Below, one piece after another: positions 26,259 through 37,334 of a stretch of 64,000 nucleotides of DNA. The notes beneath the pieces were generated by a model. The model searched no databases. It had not been told where the DNA came from and was given only the letters and a program-made list of their open reading frames with translations. Origin of the DNA: Temnothorax longispinosus (taxonomy: Eukaryota; Arthropoda; Insecta; Hymenoptera; Formicidae); NCBI RefSeq assembly GCF_030848805.1, contig NC_092358.1, positions 18,943,297 to 19,007,296 on the forward strand, read 5' to 3'. Each line of letters starts with the position of its first letter. The stretch's first letter is position 1. The translations under genes and the position numbers were made by a program.

Positions 26259-29200
26259 GGAGAGAGAGAGACGGGGAAACAATCGAAGAAGAGTGTTTGC
26301 GCTATTCGATTATACATATATTTTGCCTTGTCTGCGATGAAAGCTGTGCTAGAAATCAGAATAAAATTTTTATGTCGCCCATATAACTTTATCTAATAAA
26401 TGTAAGATAGAATTGATATTTACAAGGTTATGGTAAGAAATTTATGCGTAGTATAAGTTTTTATAAAGTTTTTATAAAATGCACTAAATAATTAAATTGT
26501 GCGTTATTTTGCAGAATTCTTAGGCTCCTGAAATTTATATTTATAACTCGTATTTTTTGCGCTATATACTCTCTTGTTTAAACCAGTCAAAGTCAAGGGA
26601 AACATTTTTAAATTTGATTTTATTGTTATTTTTTGTTCAGGCAAACAATTCTGCGTTGTTGTTCGATATGGAAACATGAAGTAATAAAAAAAATTTTTTA
26701 ACGCTTTTTGAAAAAATATTTTCTCGCAATCAGTACGGTCCAAACATGACAATCGCACGTGACTATATTGTCATATAATGTTATCCAAATAAGTGATATT
26801 TTTAATATTAATTCAATTTTTTTAAATGATCCGATATAATCTCGATGAAATTTTTGCTTTTGTTCAAAGCCGTTAAATTTGGGCGCATGTCGAAGAAACA
26901 ACGGGAGAAGGTCGAAGATGAAGTCAGATTCCACAGGGCGCAGATGAGGGCGGCTTCGGAGACGGCGCCGGACAGCAGCGTGTTCGAGCATCAGACGCCG
27001 AGTAGTTCAGATCAACATCATCCTTATAATGGCGGGTAAGTATGGCTAAAAGCTCGGCTAAAAGTATGTATTGGAATAGAAAAACGTACGTTATCAATCA
27101 AATATTTCTACATTTCTTTGAGAAATGCCCGGTACTTTATTAAGTAGAATCTGTTCGTAGCGCACTGTTAAATTTTTAGTGTCAAATTATACTCAATTTG
27201 AGTCATTTTCAACCATTCCTATAATTCGCCTTGCTCCTACTCAATATATCGTCAATCTAACTAAAGCAATGTTTAACTAAATCAATGGAGTTAAAATAAT
27301 ACTTTGCTGTGTTGAAATAATAAGTTTCGACACACAGGGTAGTTAAAAGTAACAATACGTTATTTAGCTCAAGGTATTGGTTTAAATTTCATCCTTTAAT
27401 ATTTAACAGTGTATACTTAACGTAGAAAATCTGTAACTGATAAAGAGCGCACACGCCAGCTTAATGTATAGCTATCGTTGTAGCTATCATTGTCGCAATG
27501 TAAAGTTAAATATGGGCGCCGTGGAAAAACACGCGTTCCTCTTACTTCTGTCCGATTAAATCTTGCGCGTTTCTCGCGTACGATCGCGACTCACGCGGAC
27601 CTATCATTTGTCCTCGACAGGTACACGTACGGCGGTAGCGAGTACGCGTCGTCGGGTCCCGGCACCGGCGGTTACACGAATTACAATCATCAGGCGATGA
27701 CGAATTACGAGCTTAGCGCCGACTACGTCGACAGCACGACGACCTACGACCCCAGACCGACGCAGACGCAGGTCGCAGACACCGTCGCGCCCGACACACC
27801 CTCGGCTGTAACCGCGACCGGGGTGCTGCCCAGCGTGGTCACTACCGGTAAGTAATGCTTCATTCGCAATTCCTGATGCACATGGACCCGTTAATCCCAG
27901 TACGATGCGTGTAGTAAGCGCGCACCTTATCGAACGAAATAATAATATTGTGACATATTATTATTAATTGATTGATAAGACATATAATTAGTTTTAATAC
28001 AAACAGAAATCTCGTGATAGAATCGAAGTTAATTTTTTGTTATCATCAAGGGACAATAGAGATAAAAAAAGAAAACTCGTATACAGTTTCGTATACAGAT
28101 TCGAATTTACTTATGTAAATAGGTTCTCAAAATTATTATTTTCTCAGCTATAGTGATATGGGTGTGTATATATGTATATATAGTAATATTTTCTATGATA
28201 ATAGATGTTGTTGATATATTGAAGAGAATAAAGATAGAAAAATCTTATTGAATTCAATTTTACGAATAATAACGATAATCTGATTATTAAAATATTAGGC
28301 TTGTTTTATGCAAATATGAGGGAATAATAACGACAGATAATCTGCTTTTTTAGCTGGTTTCAGTTAAACTATATTTTAAGAGAGCTTAATTACTAAGATA
28401 TTTAATGAGGAAAGTCAGAAAGTTTGAGAAAACAAATATCCAATCAAATTTCCATTACGAAAAAATGTATTCCAAGTTGCTCAAAGAACTCTTGAAGAAG
28501 TGAACGACGACAATTCTGAAACCACGCTGCATAATCCAATTTTTGTGTCTTGCGCGAAATACTCTTTCAGTAACAAAAATATCATGTTTATATATAAATT
28601 GCAAATTTTCAATACGCAAGTTTTATTAAAAAGTTTACACATAAGTATAAAGAGTTAATCTGCTTTCTTCACATTTATTAATTTTTTGCATTTTAATTTA
28701 TTTCGAAGATACATAAAACTTTCATTTGACACAAAACGGTAGAAATTTCAGTGAAATAATAAAACTAACAGGCGATGGCTTTCGTAAATATAATTCAATA
28801 TAATTTTTATATCTTTCTATGAAAATGTTTTTATCAGCATAGATTTATCTCGATGTAAAGGATAAAATCGGATTAGGCAAATAATAAAATTGGTACGAGT
28901 GCATTACATAAGAGATCATTTTAATAAGTATCCGCTAAATTAGAATTGCAATCTTGTGAGCGCAACTGTTAAGTTCTCGCTTCGTAACCGGCACGCTAAA
29001 TGCATTCCGGAGCACTGTCATTAACCCGAAGTTAATTGCGTTCGCGTCTTTAATGTCACCAGAGTTCCTTCCATCTCATGTCCTTGTCATCGATAATGAT
29101 TTCTCAAGCAAAACCGCAAATATTCTTCGTGTTCTATTGCGCGACAATTGTTTTTGTAATATTGGCACAAATATTTTCTTCATAATTTTTGTTTTATATA

Positions 29201-32200
29201 ATGCACATTCATATTTATATATATTTATATATAATATACATACAGGGTGATCTTAGTTCGAGTTCACTTAGCTCGAGCATTTGAAATATCTCACTTGTTT
29301 TTGATGTGATATAAAAAAAAATGTCTGAAGAAAAAGTTCCACTATTTGAGGGGGCAATTATGATGACAGGAAAAGTTTTTTTCAAGGTTATTTTTTGTGA
29401 TATTAAAGTCAATATTTTTAAAAAATAGAACCATGTGTTTTTGTTTGTACGACTTTATATAGTCAACATCGAGAAGAGTTCAGCGACCTACGATAACATC
29501 TTCAAACGATGTATCACATATATCATGTATCATACTGTACATATTACATAACTCAATTTCGTAATCATTAATCACAAAAAATAATAATTCTGAAATGTAT
29601 CTTTTAGTATTATTCACTTTTACGTCGCAAGTACTTTCGTTGGTATCAGGAAAATTTTATACGAAAGTAATCTTTCTAATTTATTCGTATTCGTATATGC
29701 AATGACAATTTACACTTAATTCACACATCAAAAATTGTTCTTACATTGCTCGACTTCGACTATAAGTACAACAGTTTACCTAACCGGAACATTATCAATT
29801 CTCTATAAATATATGATCGTATAAAGATTTCCATATTATGAAAAATTATAACTTCAAATAGACAAGTACATATTATAGCAAAACTGTTCATGATTAATTT
29901 ATATTGATTAATTCTTCTAATTCACATATTTTTTATACTTTATTATATATTAAAAATTTATTTGATATATAATTTATTAACGTATCCATGCGATACTTAC
30001 GTCTTTCCACCACAAAATCATTTATGTTCGTTTTCGAATTGACTTAGGTTTAATTAACAAAGCTTTCAACGTGTAGTTTCAATGAGATCGATCAAGACTA
30101 ACTTCAATTCAATACATATAGTGACGAAACTTTGCGTAGGAACGAAGTGGATCAGTGATGTACCATGTAACCGGTTGATGATGTTTATTATTCGCTATCG
30201 AAGAGACCACACACACATACACACGCGCGCGCGCACACACACCCACACACACATACCCACATCCACATATTCTCAGAAAGAACAATTACTGAAATTTGAA
30301 AAACAATATATCACCACGACTTTTAAAAAAAAAAGTTTTATTCTTCTACTTTCATTACAATTATAAGATTATGTAAAATTTATAAAAACAGTGTTTAAAT
30401 ATTGATATTATTAAAACTTATATCTGTTGTCACACAACAGTGTTGTGTTCAGCGAAACGTTTGTTTTATTTGTGAATTAATAACATAATATCAAATAATA
30501 AATGTGTTTTTACACGATTGAGTTTCATAATAATATCAAAATAAATTCAGTATCAAATACGAGTGCAAAATTTTCCCAACAACTATTTGTGTAATATAAC
30601 TGAAATTTTTATTTCGACAAAATTGTCGCAAAATAGAATACATTTAGTCTTGCTAAGGGGAAACATTATCACAACATTTAAGGTGGTTCGATGGCTACAA
30701 CAAAATGCAGAGAATTTCATGAAATTTTAATATGTTGTTCTGCAATGCAAAATAGAATTATGTGAATTTTTTGGGAATTTTTCACCGTCCCGTTTTGAAA
30801 AAAATCTACTCCAAAAACCTAAAAAGTACAATTTTAGGAGTAGATTTATTTCAAAACGGGACGGTGAAAAATTCCCAAAAAATTCACATAATTCTATTTT
30901 GCATTCCAGAATAACATATTAAAATTGCATGAAACTGGCTGCATTTTTAACATAGGTTTTTATGGTTTTTATGGGAAATGACATATTGCATATACCTTCA
31001 GAATGAAATAAGTGCAAGAAAAAATGCAAATGATAAAGAAAAAGAAATTTGCACATGTAACTTAATAATTTACAAATAAATGAGCGAAAGAAAGGGGAAG
31101 GTTACCGCACATTTCGTAGAAAAATTAATTATTAAAGCATAAATTGCTTGATTTTTTGTCTGCATAGACTGTCATAGTCGTGAACGACGTGAACAGCAGC
31201 ACGCATTATACACGCGGCGACCAATCAGAGCAATTCCCTTCATTCCCACTACTTCAAACGCTAGTGCGCTGTTTCCAGAACCCCCGCGTCCCACTACTCC
31301 CTCCGATGAAGCCATCGAACCTCCTTAAGGGGATGCTGGAGCCGTAGCCGAACTCGATCGGCGTCGGTAAAGAAGACCGGCGAACTATATCTGTCCTTGT
31401 ATAGACAAAGATATAGACAAGGATAGCACGCTACATTGCACGCACACATACGCACGATGCACGTCGACATTATACTTTTATATTACGCTTCCAAATCTTG
31501 ATTTGGAGGGTTTATCGATGTTTTTCTTGTTGTGCAATTCGGGGGAACTTATTTTCGCGTTCGTACCAATGGTATATCTCTTATATGAAATACATCTTGT
31601 GACGAGCTGACAGCTCGCCGCAACTCGAGACGCCATATTGGGATAAAAGTAGGATAAGGAAATCTGTACTTCCGTAATTTTTTCTCGTTTTCTATATAAA
31701 ATCAGAGTTTCCCCGAATCATTAATGTATGTACTGCAATTCTGGAGAAGGATTTTTAATTCTGTCAAATTAATACGACGCTACGTGCCGACAAAAAATGC
31801 CGGTAAAACAGACGGCTCCAGCATCCCCTTAAACGTGCCGCACGTTCTTCATTTCACAAAAATCTGACGATGACATACGACACAGTAAACTTATCTTTTT
31901 ATTTATTGAGAGACTCACTCCAAGTTTTAATTGAAACTTTATGTGAATCTTTACAGATTCACAGCTTTGATAATAGTTTTAGTTCAATTGTACAGTTCGC
32001 TTTCAATTGTACAAAGTGTCTCGTCGACTATTACTATTAACAGAGAAGTTTTTAGTTTACTCAACTTTTCTTTAGTTATTACTTAGACAAGATCTAAAAG
32101 ATCTAACTATTTAATATTGAAACTATCAGAACTTAATAATTAAAAATTTTCGAACAACTCTTAAAAAAGTTTGATGCAATTTTCCTTCGAGAAGGATGTT

Positions 32201-32706
32201 TTTCTCTCTTATTGAAATTTCTGGATATCTTTCTAGAAATTTAAATAAAATATATATTACATATGTACTATCTACATTTTATATTTTAATAAAGAAAGAA
32301 ATTATTTTTCTAAACTGTACCTTAATAAAAAGGAAGAGGTGCGCATATACACAACGCACAACGCACAATACACGTGTACACACTGCACACATTTCAGTTT
32401 GTTTAGACATAAGATAGGCCCCTGCATAGGGCTCATTCACAGAACTGAAATATTTAGACCTATTCGGTCCAACCCTCGAGACCAATTCAAGCCCTCGTGA
32501 ACTTTGACTTTTCGGCACATCAGGAAAGTCTCTGTCCGCCTCGACGACCGGGAGCGGCGCAGGGGGTGGCGGTACCGGCGGCGGCGGGGGCGGCGGCGGC
32601 GGCGGCGGCGGCGGCGGAGGAGGAGGCGGAGGAGGCGGCGGTGGCGGCAGTAGTGGTGGTGGTAATAACGGTGGTGGCGGTACTAGTAGCGGTAATGGTA
32701 GTGGTA

Positions 32707-32737
<31 letters not shown>

Positions 32738-33181
32738 TGGTTCCACCGCGGCCGCCGGCGGGGCTGCCGGGGGCGGTGGCGGCGGAGGCGGCAGCGGCTC
32801 CCTGAGCGGCGGCGGAATCGTCGCCGTGAAGCAGGAGACCACCGTCGAGCTCGCCGGCCTGGGCCACGGCTCGTACACGATGGTTGACTCGACGACCTTC
32901 CTTAGCGGGCAGCAACAGAGGGTCAGCAACCCGTCTGAGGATGACGAAGTGCCGAGTCTGCCCAGTATGTCCCATGCAATGAGATGTGAGGTTACGTTTG
33001 TGTCCCTTTGCATGCCCTCATCCCCCCTAGGCTCCTGCTCGTTCCCTATGGCGGGGAAGTTTTGGAGGACCAAACGAAATTTTACAGGAAAATTTTGTGG
33101 TGAAGTTTCATTAAGAAGGGATTTATCAGAATTGATTTTAATAAATCTCTTAAGCTCTTGCACTCCATTTTCTAAAAAATG

Positions 33182-33217
<36 letters not shown>

Positions 33218-36200
33218 ATTTATGTAGTATAAAAATTAGATACAAATGCTGTACAAAAAATTGCTAAACTAGACATACCTGGAGAATATAATTTGCTGTA
33301 TATTTCAACAACGCAATCCGAAAAACTTCGAAAATCTTACTAAAAATAATATACACTGTATTATAAATTTACCTTTTTACCTCTGTAATTTACAATTTAT
33401 AAAATTTTAATACTGGACTTAAAAATCTACACATACGTATTTTTTTCTTCTAAAAAAAATGGACCGTAATTATTAAAAATATTATACTGTAATATCTTGA
33501 AATAATTTAAGATAGTGAGGTAAAACTATTATGTTATAATATGAAATCTTGAGGAAAGGCGATTTGCCAACGAAATTCATTAATCAACGTGGAAACTAGT
33601 TCAACCTCATGAAAAATTCATAAAGGGTTATTCAAAAATGGTAATTACTTGTTCTTTTATGTTACAAGGTACGACGCTATCTACTTGCTGACGCGATAAA
33701 ATTATTATAAACGTTTTAGTGTATTTAATTACATGATAAAATGTTGGTCCTCTAAAACTTTATCTAGAAAGTTGAATGTTTGCGTTATGCACGTTATTTT
33801 GAATGTTCATTTTACGTATACAACGTTTATTAATGTAAAATATTTATGTTCTTTCCCACGCTTTACCTATTTTACGGTTACATTGCCAGAGAAATTGTAA
33901 AATCTAGTTTATTAATCTTTTATATTATTACTCTTTATATCCATTCATTTTTCATTTCTTTTGCATGATGTTATACATAAATTTATTTGTAAACTTCGTA
34001 AACTTTTTGCCTGAATTCCTATACATTTTTGCTTTTGTTATTTTCACATGTTATAATTATGGAAATGTAGAGTTTATTTAATTTGTTTTACATTGACTTT
34101 TTGCGGCTGCATTTTTTGTTTGAAAGTAGTTTTTGAATTTATTATATATACGTACATAAAATGTACATAAATGGATACATTTTTGTAGAATCTAGCGTTT
34201 ATTAATCTTTGTGTATTTCTCCATTTTTAATCTTCGCTGTATAATGTTATAGTTAAATAATTTATAAACTCCGTAAATTTCTTTTCATGGCATTCTATAC
34301 ATTTTTGCTTTTATTAATTTCACATATTACGATTGTACAAAATGTAGAGTTTATATAGGGTGACGCACAAAACCGGACCCAAACGCAAAATACAGTTATA
34401 AAGAACTGTTTGGGACCGGTTCGCGCCACTCCGTATATTTTTATATATAGATACCTATATTTTGTTATCACCAATTTCAATTATCAATATCTAACAGATA
34501 AATAAGTATATATATGCACGAAAATCTATTACACAAACATAGCTTCAGCATGAATTACTTACGTCTTTGCAACATAACAATCCACCGAATAAATCATTTC
34601 ATTCAAATCATTGTCATTATTATATCATTATCTAGGGTCTTTGTACCAAATATCTTTTTATAAAAAATAAATCTTATGATGAATATAAGAACAAAATTCT
34701 TCAATAGTTACAAAAAACAATTTATGAGATGATTACATAGAGATAATTATTGCAACGGGGGATTAATGTAAATCATACAATTGCACGTTTAAGCGCTTTA
34801 AACCGAATAAGTTGTTCTATCTTTATATCGCTATTATTTTTTAAATGTAAACGCATATATATTATGGAAAGGAGCCTATTACGAGCGGCAAATTCGCCGA
34901 ACTTTCGCAGATCCGGCACAAATCAGCGAGCTTCTCTCGAAAACGATAGCGGACGCGCACGCGAGGACATGCCTGGTGTCGACGGAACAGATCCAGGAGT
35001 CCTTCCGGAAGCCCACCGACATCTCCAGAATGATCTACTACAAGAACATGGCGCACGAGCAGCTCTGGCTGGAGTGCGCCCAAAAGCTGACCACCGTCAT
35101 CCAGCAGATCATCGAATTCGCCAAAATGGTCCCTGGATTCATGAAGCTCTCGCAGGACGACCAGATTGTTTTATTAAAGGCCGGTATGTAACTGCATCGG
35201 CATAAGCACGGTTTCCCTCTTACCAGCGGTAAAATTTTATTGCTCTTACGCGTGCTTTTGCGCGCGATTTGACTACAAATTTTTAAGAATTTAATCTGAA
35301 GATAAATTATTCTACTTTTAATTCTTAAGTGGAACAGGTAAGTAACTGCATAATACTTACTTAACGCAGTTGCTATATTGATCTTGTTCTTTTTTCAAAT
35401 AATATTAATATTGACAATAAATAAATGAGATACGACCATACGATATACAATCAAGTTAAGAAAAATGCAGTTAAACGGTCAAAGAGACTGTATCTTAGTT
35501 GCCTAATAATATTATTCGCGTGAATTTTGGTAACGTGCAATTCTTCACCTTGGTCATTATTAATATTTTATTATCAAAAAAATTATAATAAAATTTTTTG
35601 AACATTTGTCAGATTTGTTTTAGTGTTAATAAATTAATAAATACTAGTTACCGCTTGGATATGTAATCGTTTCTTGTTGCATTAGAACAGTGAAGATAAA
35701 TAATCTCCGTCAGTTTCTTAAAAAATCTAAATAAGTTGAAAGTGAGAAAGTGTAATATCTATGCTAATATCCTGCTAAAATGTAATAGGTTCCTTCGAGT
35801 TGGCTGTGCTACGAATGAGCAGGTACCTCGATCTCCAGCAAAACTGCGTCCTATACGGCGACACCTTGCTACCGCAGGAGGCGTTTTATACGACGGATAC
35901 GGCGGAAATGAAGCTTGTTTCCTGCGTGTTCGAGCTGGCCAGAAGCATCGCCGAGCTGAAGCTCACCGAAACTGAGTTGGCGCTCTATAGCGCGGCTGTT
36001 CTACTTAGCCCTGGTGAGTGGCACGAACGCACAAAAGTGTTTTTCACAAGTCTGTTACATAAATTTTTTTAAAATTATGAAAAATATCTATGTATATATC
36101 TATGTATATATCATTAACTTTAAAATTTTAATACTCACGCTTAAATTTATCTTAATAAGTGTATCAATACTGTGTATCAAGTATATATATTTTGTTACAC

Positions 36201-36731
36201 ATATATCATCCATTTCATACACAAATACATATTTCATTGCTTTATTTTATCAGCATTATTTGTTATATCAAGGATGAAAAAATCGCGTTTCTTTTTTTTT
36301 TTAATAATGTATGAAAACAACTGACTTCTGGCAACAATATTTCCGATGGAAGGTTTGTAAAGTTAATCGAGTTGAATTATAAGAAATTAACAGAATAAAA
36401 GAAATCTCGTATTTTTTGCCTTTGCTGTATAAGCAATGCCGTAGTTGACTGACTTACGGTATCTTGCGCAGATCGACCGGGACTGAAGTGCCTGGGAGAC
36501 ATCAATAGGCTGTCGCAGGCGGTGATCAGGGCGTTGAGGTCGGAACTGGATCGGAATCACGTTACGCCGATCAAGGGCGATGTGACCGTGTGCGACGCGA
36601 TTCTCGCCAAGATATCGCAGCTACGGGAGATCTCGCTGCTACACATGGACGCGCTGGCGAAGTTCAAACGGTCGCAGCCGCACCTCGAGTTCCCGGCCCT
36701 CCACAAGGAACTCTTCAGTGTCGATAGCTGA
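18984..36731 (+). CDS. HR3: Nuclear hormone receptor HR3 (ROR/DHR3 orthologue), 8 coding exons
   Basis: Coding exons are 18984-19149, 19728-19955, 26870-27035, 27621-27847, 32524-32964, 34911-35183, 35789-36013 and 36472-36731. They sum to 1986 nt, or 661 residues plus stop, and phases match at all seven junctions. The order is: disordered N-terminus (1-55); two-finger DNA-binding domain with Cys63/66/80/83 and Cys99/105/115/118 and P-box EGCKG; conserved C-terminal extension (KFGRMSKKQREKVEDE, from about 134); hinge; Gly-rich exon (263-409); ligand-binding domain (about 411-661) with FAKMVPGFMKLSQDDQ (479-494) and AF-2 helix LHKELF (652-657). Family knowledge: HR3 is an ecdysone-induced nuclear transcription factor that binds ROR-type half-sites, activates FTZ-F1 and is opposed by E75. 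The start follows an in-frame TAA directly. Other isoforms with upstream first exons are likely but I could not identify them. Confidence 0.96.
19728..19955 (+). CDS. HR3: HR3 exon 2: DNA-binding domain, both zinc fingers
   Basis: Acceptor TTGCAG, donor G/GTGAGT, phase 1 to phase 1. It encodes residues 56-131, AQIEIIPCKVCGD to GMSRD. All eight zinc-ligand cysteines of the two C4 fingers are present, as is the P-box CEGCKGFFRR that sets half-site recognition. Because the exon is symmetric, skipping it would keep frame and remove the whole DNA-binding domain. Confidence 0.97.
23114..23196. repeat. 83-bp near-perfect hairpin in HR3 intron 2
   Basis: Arms of about 38 bp (TATTCGTACATTACTTC, then ACAGTTTATATTATAATTAC) around the loop AATTGT, with a single mismatch. 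The ends are bounded by TA. It could be a recent mini-MITE or a precursor-type RNA hairpin. Confidence 0.8.
24190..24610. promoter_or_regulatory. Intronic GC/pyrimidine-rich island
   Basis: Inside HR3 intron 2; long pyrimidine-rich run (24365-24480). The open frames at 24304-24618 and on the minus strand have no family resemblance. Confidence 0.3.
25690..26000 (+). promoter_or_regulatory. Intronic CpG island with full CRE; candidate internal HR3 promoter
   Basis: CpG-dense patch 0.9 kb upstream of exon 3 with TGACGTCA at 25760-25767 and GCGGCCGCGCGGCCGCC at about 25900. A transcript starting here would lack both zinc fingers. There is no direct evidence of initiation. Confidence 0.35.
26222..26270 (+). 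repeat. (AG)n tract in HR3 intron 2
   Basis: Nearly pure AG with a few GG interruptions, 600 bp upstream of exon 3. Confidence 0.85.
26870..27035 (+). CDS. HR3: HR3 exon 3: C-terminal extension and start of hinge
   Basis: Acceptor TTCAAAG completes Ala132 (G plus CC), giving AVKFGRMSKKQREKVEDEV, the conserved T/A-box extension that contacts the AT-rich 5' flank of the ROR element. The hinge follows (SSVFEHQTPSSSDQ). The donor GG/GTAAGT is strong and leaves two bases (phase 2). Confidence 0.96.
27163..27412. mobile_element. MITE, CACTGTTAAAT family, copy 1
   Basis: This element has inverted ends, CACTGTTAAAT at 27163 and ATTTAACAGTG at 27402-27412. Its interior matches 60695-60998 over most of its length (shared TCAAATTATACTCAATTTGA and TTTCGACACACAGGGTAG). 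It occupies over 40% of HR3 intron 3. No transposase is present and the target-site duplication is unclear. Confidence 0.7.
27621..27847 (+). CDS. HR3: HR3 exon 4: hinge with SADYVDSTT motif
   Basis: Acceptor TCGACAG, with one base completing Gly187; donor CCG/GTAAGT leaves one base. The exon encodes residues 187-262: a Tyr/Gly/Ser-rich stretch (YTYGGSEYASSG), then SADYVDSTTTYDPRP. The latter resembles the fly HR3 hinge motif before the ligand-binding domain. The open frame continues upstream of the acceptor to 27490, but that part is intronic. Confidence 0.93.
29245..29440. mobile_element. Decayed DNA-transposon end (CAGGGTGA type)
   Basis: A (TA)-rich flank runs into CAGGGTGATCTTAGTTCGAG, followed by moderately GC-rich sequence unlike the surrounding intron. 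The CAGGGTG start is typical of insect DNA-transposon ends, but I see no matching opposite end, so the extent is approximate. Confidence 0.3.
30207..30262 (+). repeat. (CA)n/(CG)n microsatellite in HR3 intron 4
   Basis: Compound ACACAC and GCGCGC run. Confidence 0.85.
30678..31328. mobile_element. TTAA-flanked foldback element A
   Basis: The left end is TTAA then GGTGGTTCGATGGCT; the right end is AGCCATCGAACCTCC then TTAA. Inside is a long foldback (about 30704-30946) whose arms of over 100 bp include CCGTCCCGTTTTGAAA and its complement. TTAA target duplications are the mark of piggyBac-superfamily transposition. No transposase is encoded, so it is a non-autonomous element. Confidence 0.75.
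31325..31832. mobile_element. TTAA-flanked MITE B, abutting element A
   Basis: It starts at the TTAA that ends element A (31325-31328), with inverted ends GGGGATGCTGGAGCCGT and its exact complement, and closes with TTAA at 31829-31832. The interior is non-coding. One element appears to have inserted into the flanking TTAA of the other. Confidence 0.8.
32524..32964 (+). CDS. HR3: HR3 exon 5: glycine-rich hinge insert
   Basis: Acceptor CATCAG completes Gly263; donor A/GTATGT leaves one base. The exon encodes residues 263-409. Residues 272-360 are a Gly/Ser/Asn low-complexity tract with one uninterrupted run of 24 Gly (281-304; bases 32577-32648), mostly GGC codons. After the tract come IVAVKQETTVE, with a SUMO-type VKQE motif at 364-367, and an acidic DDEVPSLP. 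The exon is symmetric (phase 1/1), so skipping it keeps frame. The proline-rich open frame on the other strand is only its shadow. Confidence 0.9.
32965..34910 (+). other. HR3 intron 5
   Basis: AT-rich intron with an (AC)n tract at 33186-33211 and a small hairpin relic at about 34357-34437, with arms near GGTGACGCACAAAACCGG and the related CCGGTTCGCGCCACTCC. No exon is seen. Confidence 0.65.
33186..33211 (+). repeat. (AC)n microsatellite in HR3 intron 5
   Basis: About 13 AC units. Confidence 0.85.
34911..35183 (+). CDS. HR3: HR3 exon 6: ligand-binding domain, helices 1-5
   Basis: Acceptor TTTCGCAG; codon 410 is split A/AT (Asn). It encodes PAQISELLSKTIADAHARTC, then ISRMIYYKNMAHEQLWLECA and the nuclear-receptor signature FAKMVPGFMKLSQDDQIVLL. 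Donor G/GTATGT. Phase 1/1. Confidence 0.96.
35789..36013 (+). CDS. HR3: HR3 exon 7: ligand-binding domain, middle helices
   Basis: Acceptor TAATAG with Gly501 completed by GT; donor CTG/GTGAGT. It encodes SFELAVLRMSRYLDLQQN to ELALYSAAVLLSP (residues 501-575), including YGDTLLPQEAFYTTD and SIAELKLTETELALY, close to fly HR3. Phase 1/1. Confidence 0.96.
36472..36731 (+). CDS. HR3: HR3 exon 8: end of ligand-binding domain, AF-2 helix, stop
   Basis: Acceptor TTGCGCAG completes Asp576. It encodes DRPGLKCLGDINRLSQAV to FPALHKELFSVDS and TGA at 36729-36731. LHKELF is the activation helix 12. The fly protein, as I recall it, runs several residues beyond SIDS, whereas this one stops at SVDS. Confidence 0.96.
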
Positions 36732-37334
36732 ACGAACGACGCGGCGCGGAACGTCGTCCCGGCGCTGCCGAGCGGACAGGAGCGCGAGTAGCGTCCCCGG
36801 ACCTTGCTCGGTCAAGGTGAGTCCGACCGTCCCGGAAGAGAGAGATACCCGACGAGATCTCGTGGAACCGGGGGACCGGAAGTGGCGACGCTTCCTAGGA
36901 AGAATCCGCGAGCCGGCTCGGATGAGAAAAACGATCTCGATGACGAGAGACGAGGTAACACGAGTGTCGTCAATCACAGATCCGATCGATCGTGTCGACG
37001 AAATCCGTCTCGTCGCGAAACGAGTGAAAAGAGGTTGTTGCCTGTGTGTCGGGAACAACGGGACAGAGGCAACGCGAAATCATGGCAGTCGTTTACATTA
37101 TGTTAGCTTCATGAGTCTTCGGATCGGAGATTCGTGCTTTTAAGACGACTACTTTTAAGACGATTCATTAAGAACAGGTACTCGGAAAAGCGAAGAACGA
37201 TGTCAGAATGTTTATCTGGATTCTGCGATTTAGGATACAGTCGTAGTCACATGGTACATTTAGTGCTAAATGTGGCTCTACAGTTTTCAGCTCATTATTA
37301 CGATTCTTACATTAGATGATATTAGGTAAATAAA
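36732..37334 (+). other. HR3 proximal 3' UTR with candidate poly(A) signal
   Basis: GC-rich sequence continues for about 400 bp after the HR3 stop, then falls to AT-rich. The first AATAAA in a suitable place is at 37329-37334; later ones occur at about 37550 and 37605. Open frames here (36718-37143) are by-products of base composition. Longer 3' ends are possible. Confidence 0.5.

Larger units (their letters stand above)
19956..26869 (+). other. HR3 intron 2 (6.9 kb)
   Basis: The largest HR3 intron separates the fingers from the C-terminal extension. It is mostly AT-rich. Within it are a near-perfect hairpin (23114-23196), GC-rich islands at about 24190-24610 and 25690-26000, and an (AG)n run at 26222-26270. 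I see no convincing additional coding exon; reading frames at 20314-20535 and 20852-21309 lack splice or family support. Confidence 0.7.
27848..32523 (+). other. HR3 intron 4 (4.7 kb)
   Basis: AT-rich intron with a decayed transposon end near 29245, a (CA)n tract at 30207-30262 and two abutting TTAA-flanked elements (30678-31328, 31325-31832). No additional exon is supported. Confidence 0.7.

Noticed and set aside
27490..27620. Upstream extension of HR3 exon 4
   Set aside because: The acceptor at 27619-27620 gives exact phase with exon 3, and the upstream residues have no HR3 resemblance.
32279..33217. 312-codon proline-rich frame on the minus strand
   Set aside because: It is the antisense shadow of the HR3 Gly exon: GGC runs read CCG/GCC on the other strand, and its end runs through an (AC)n tract.
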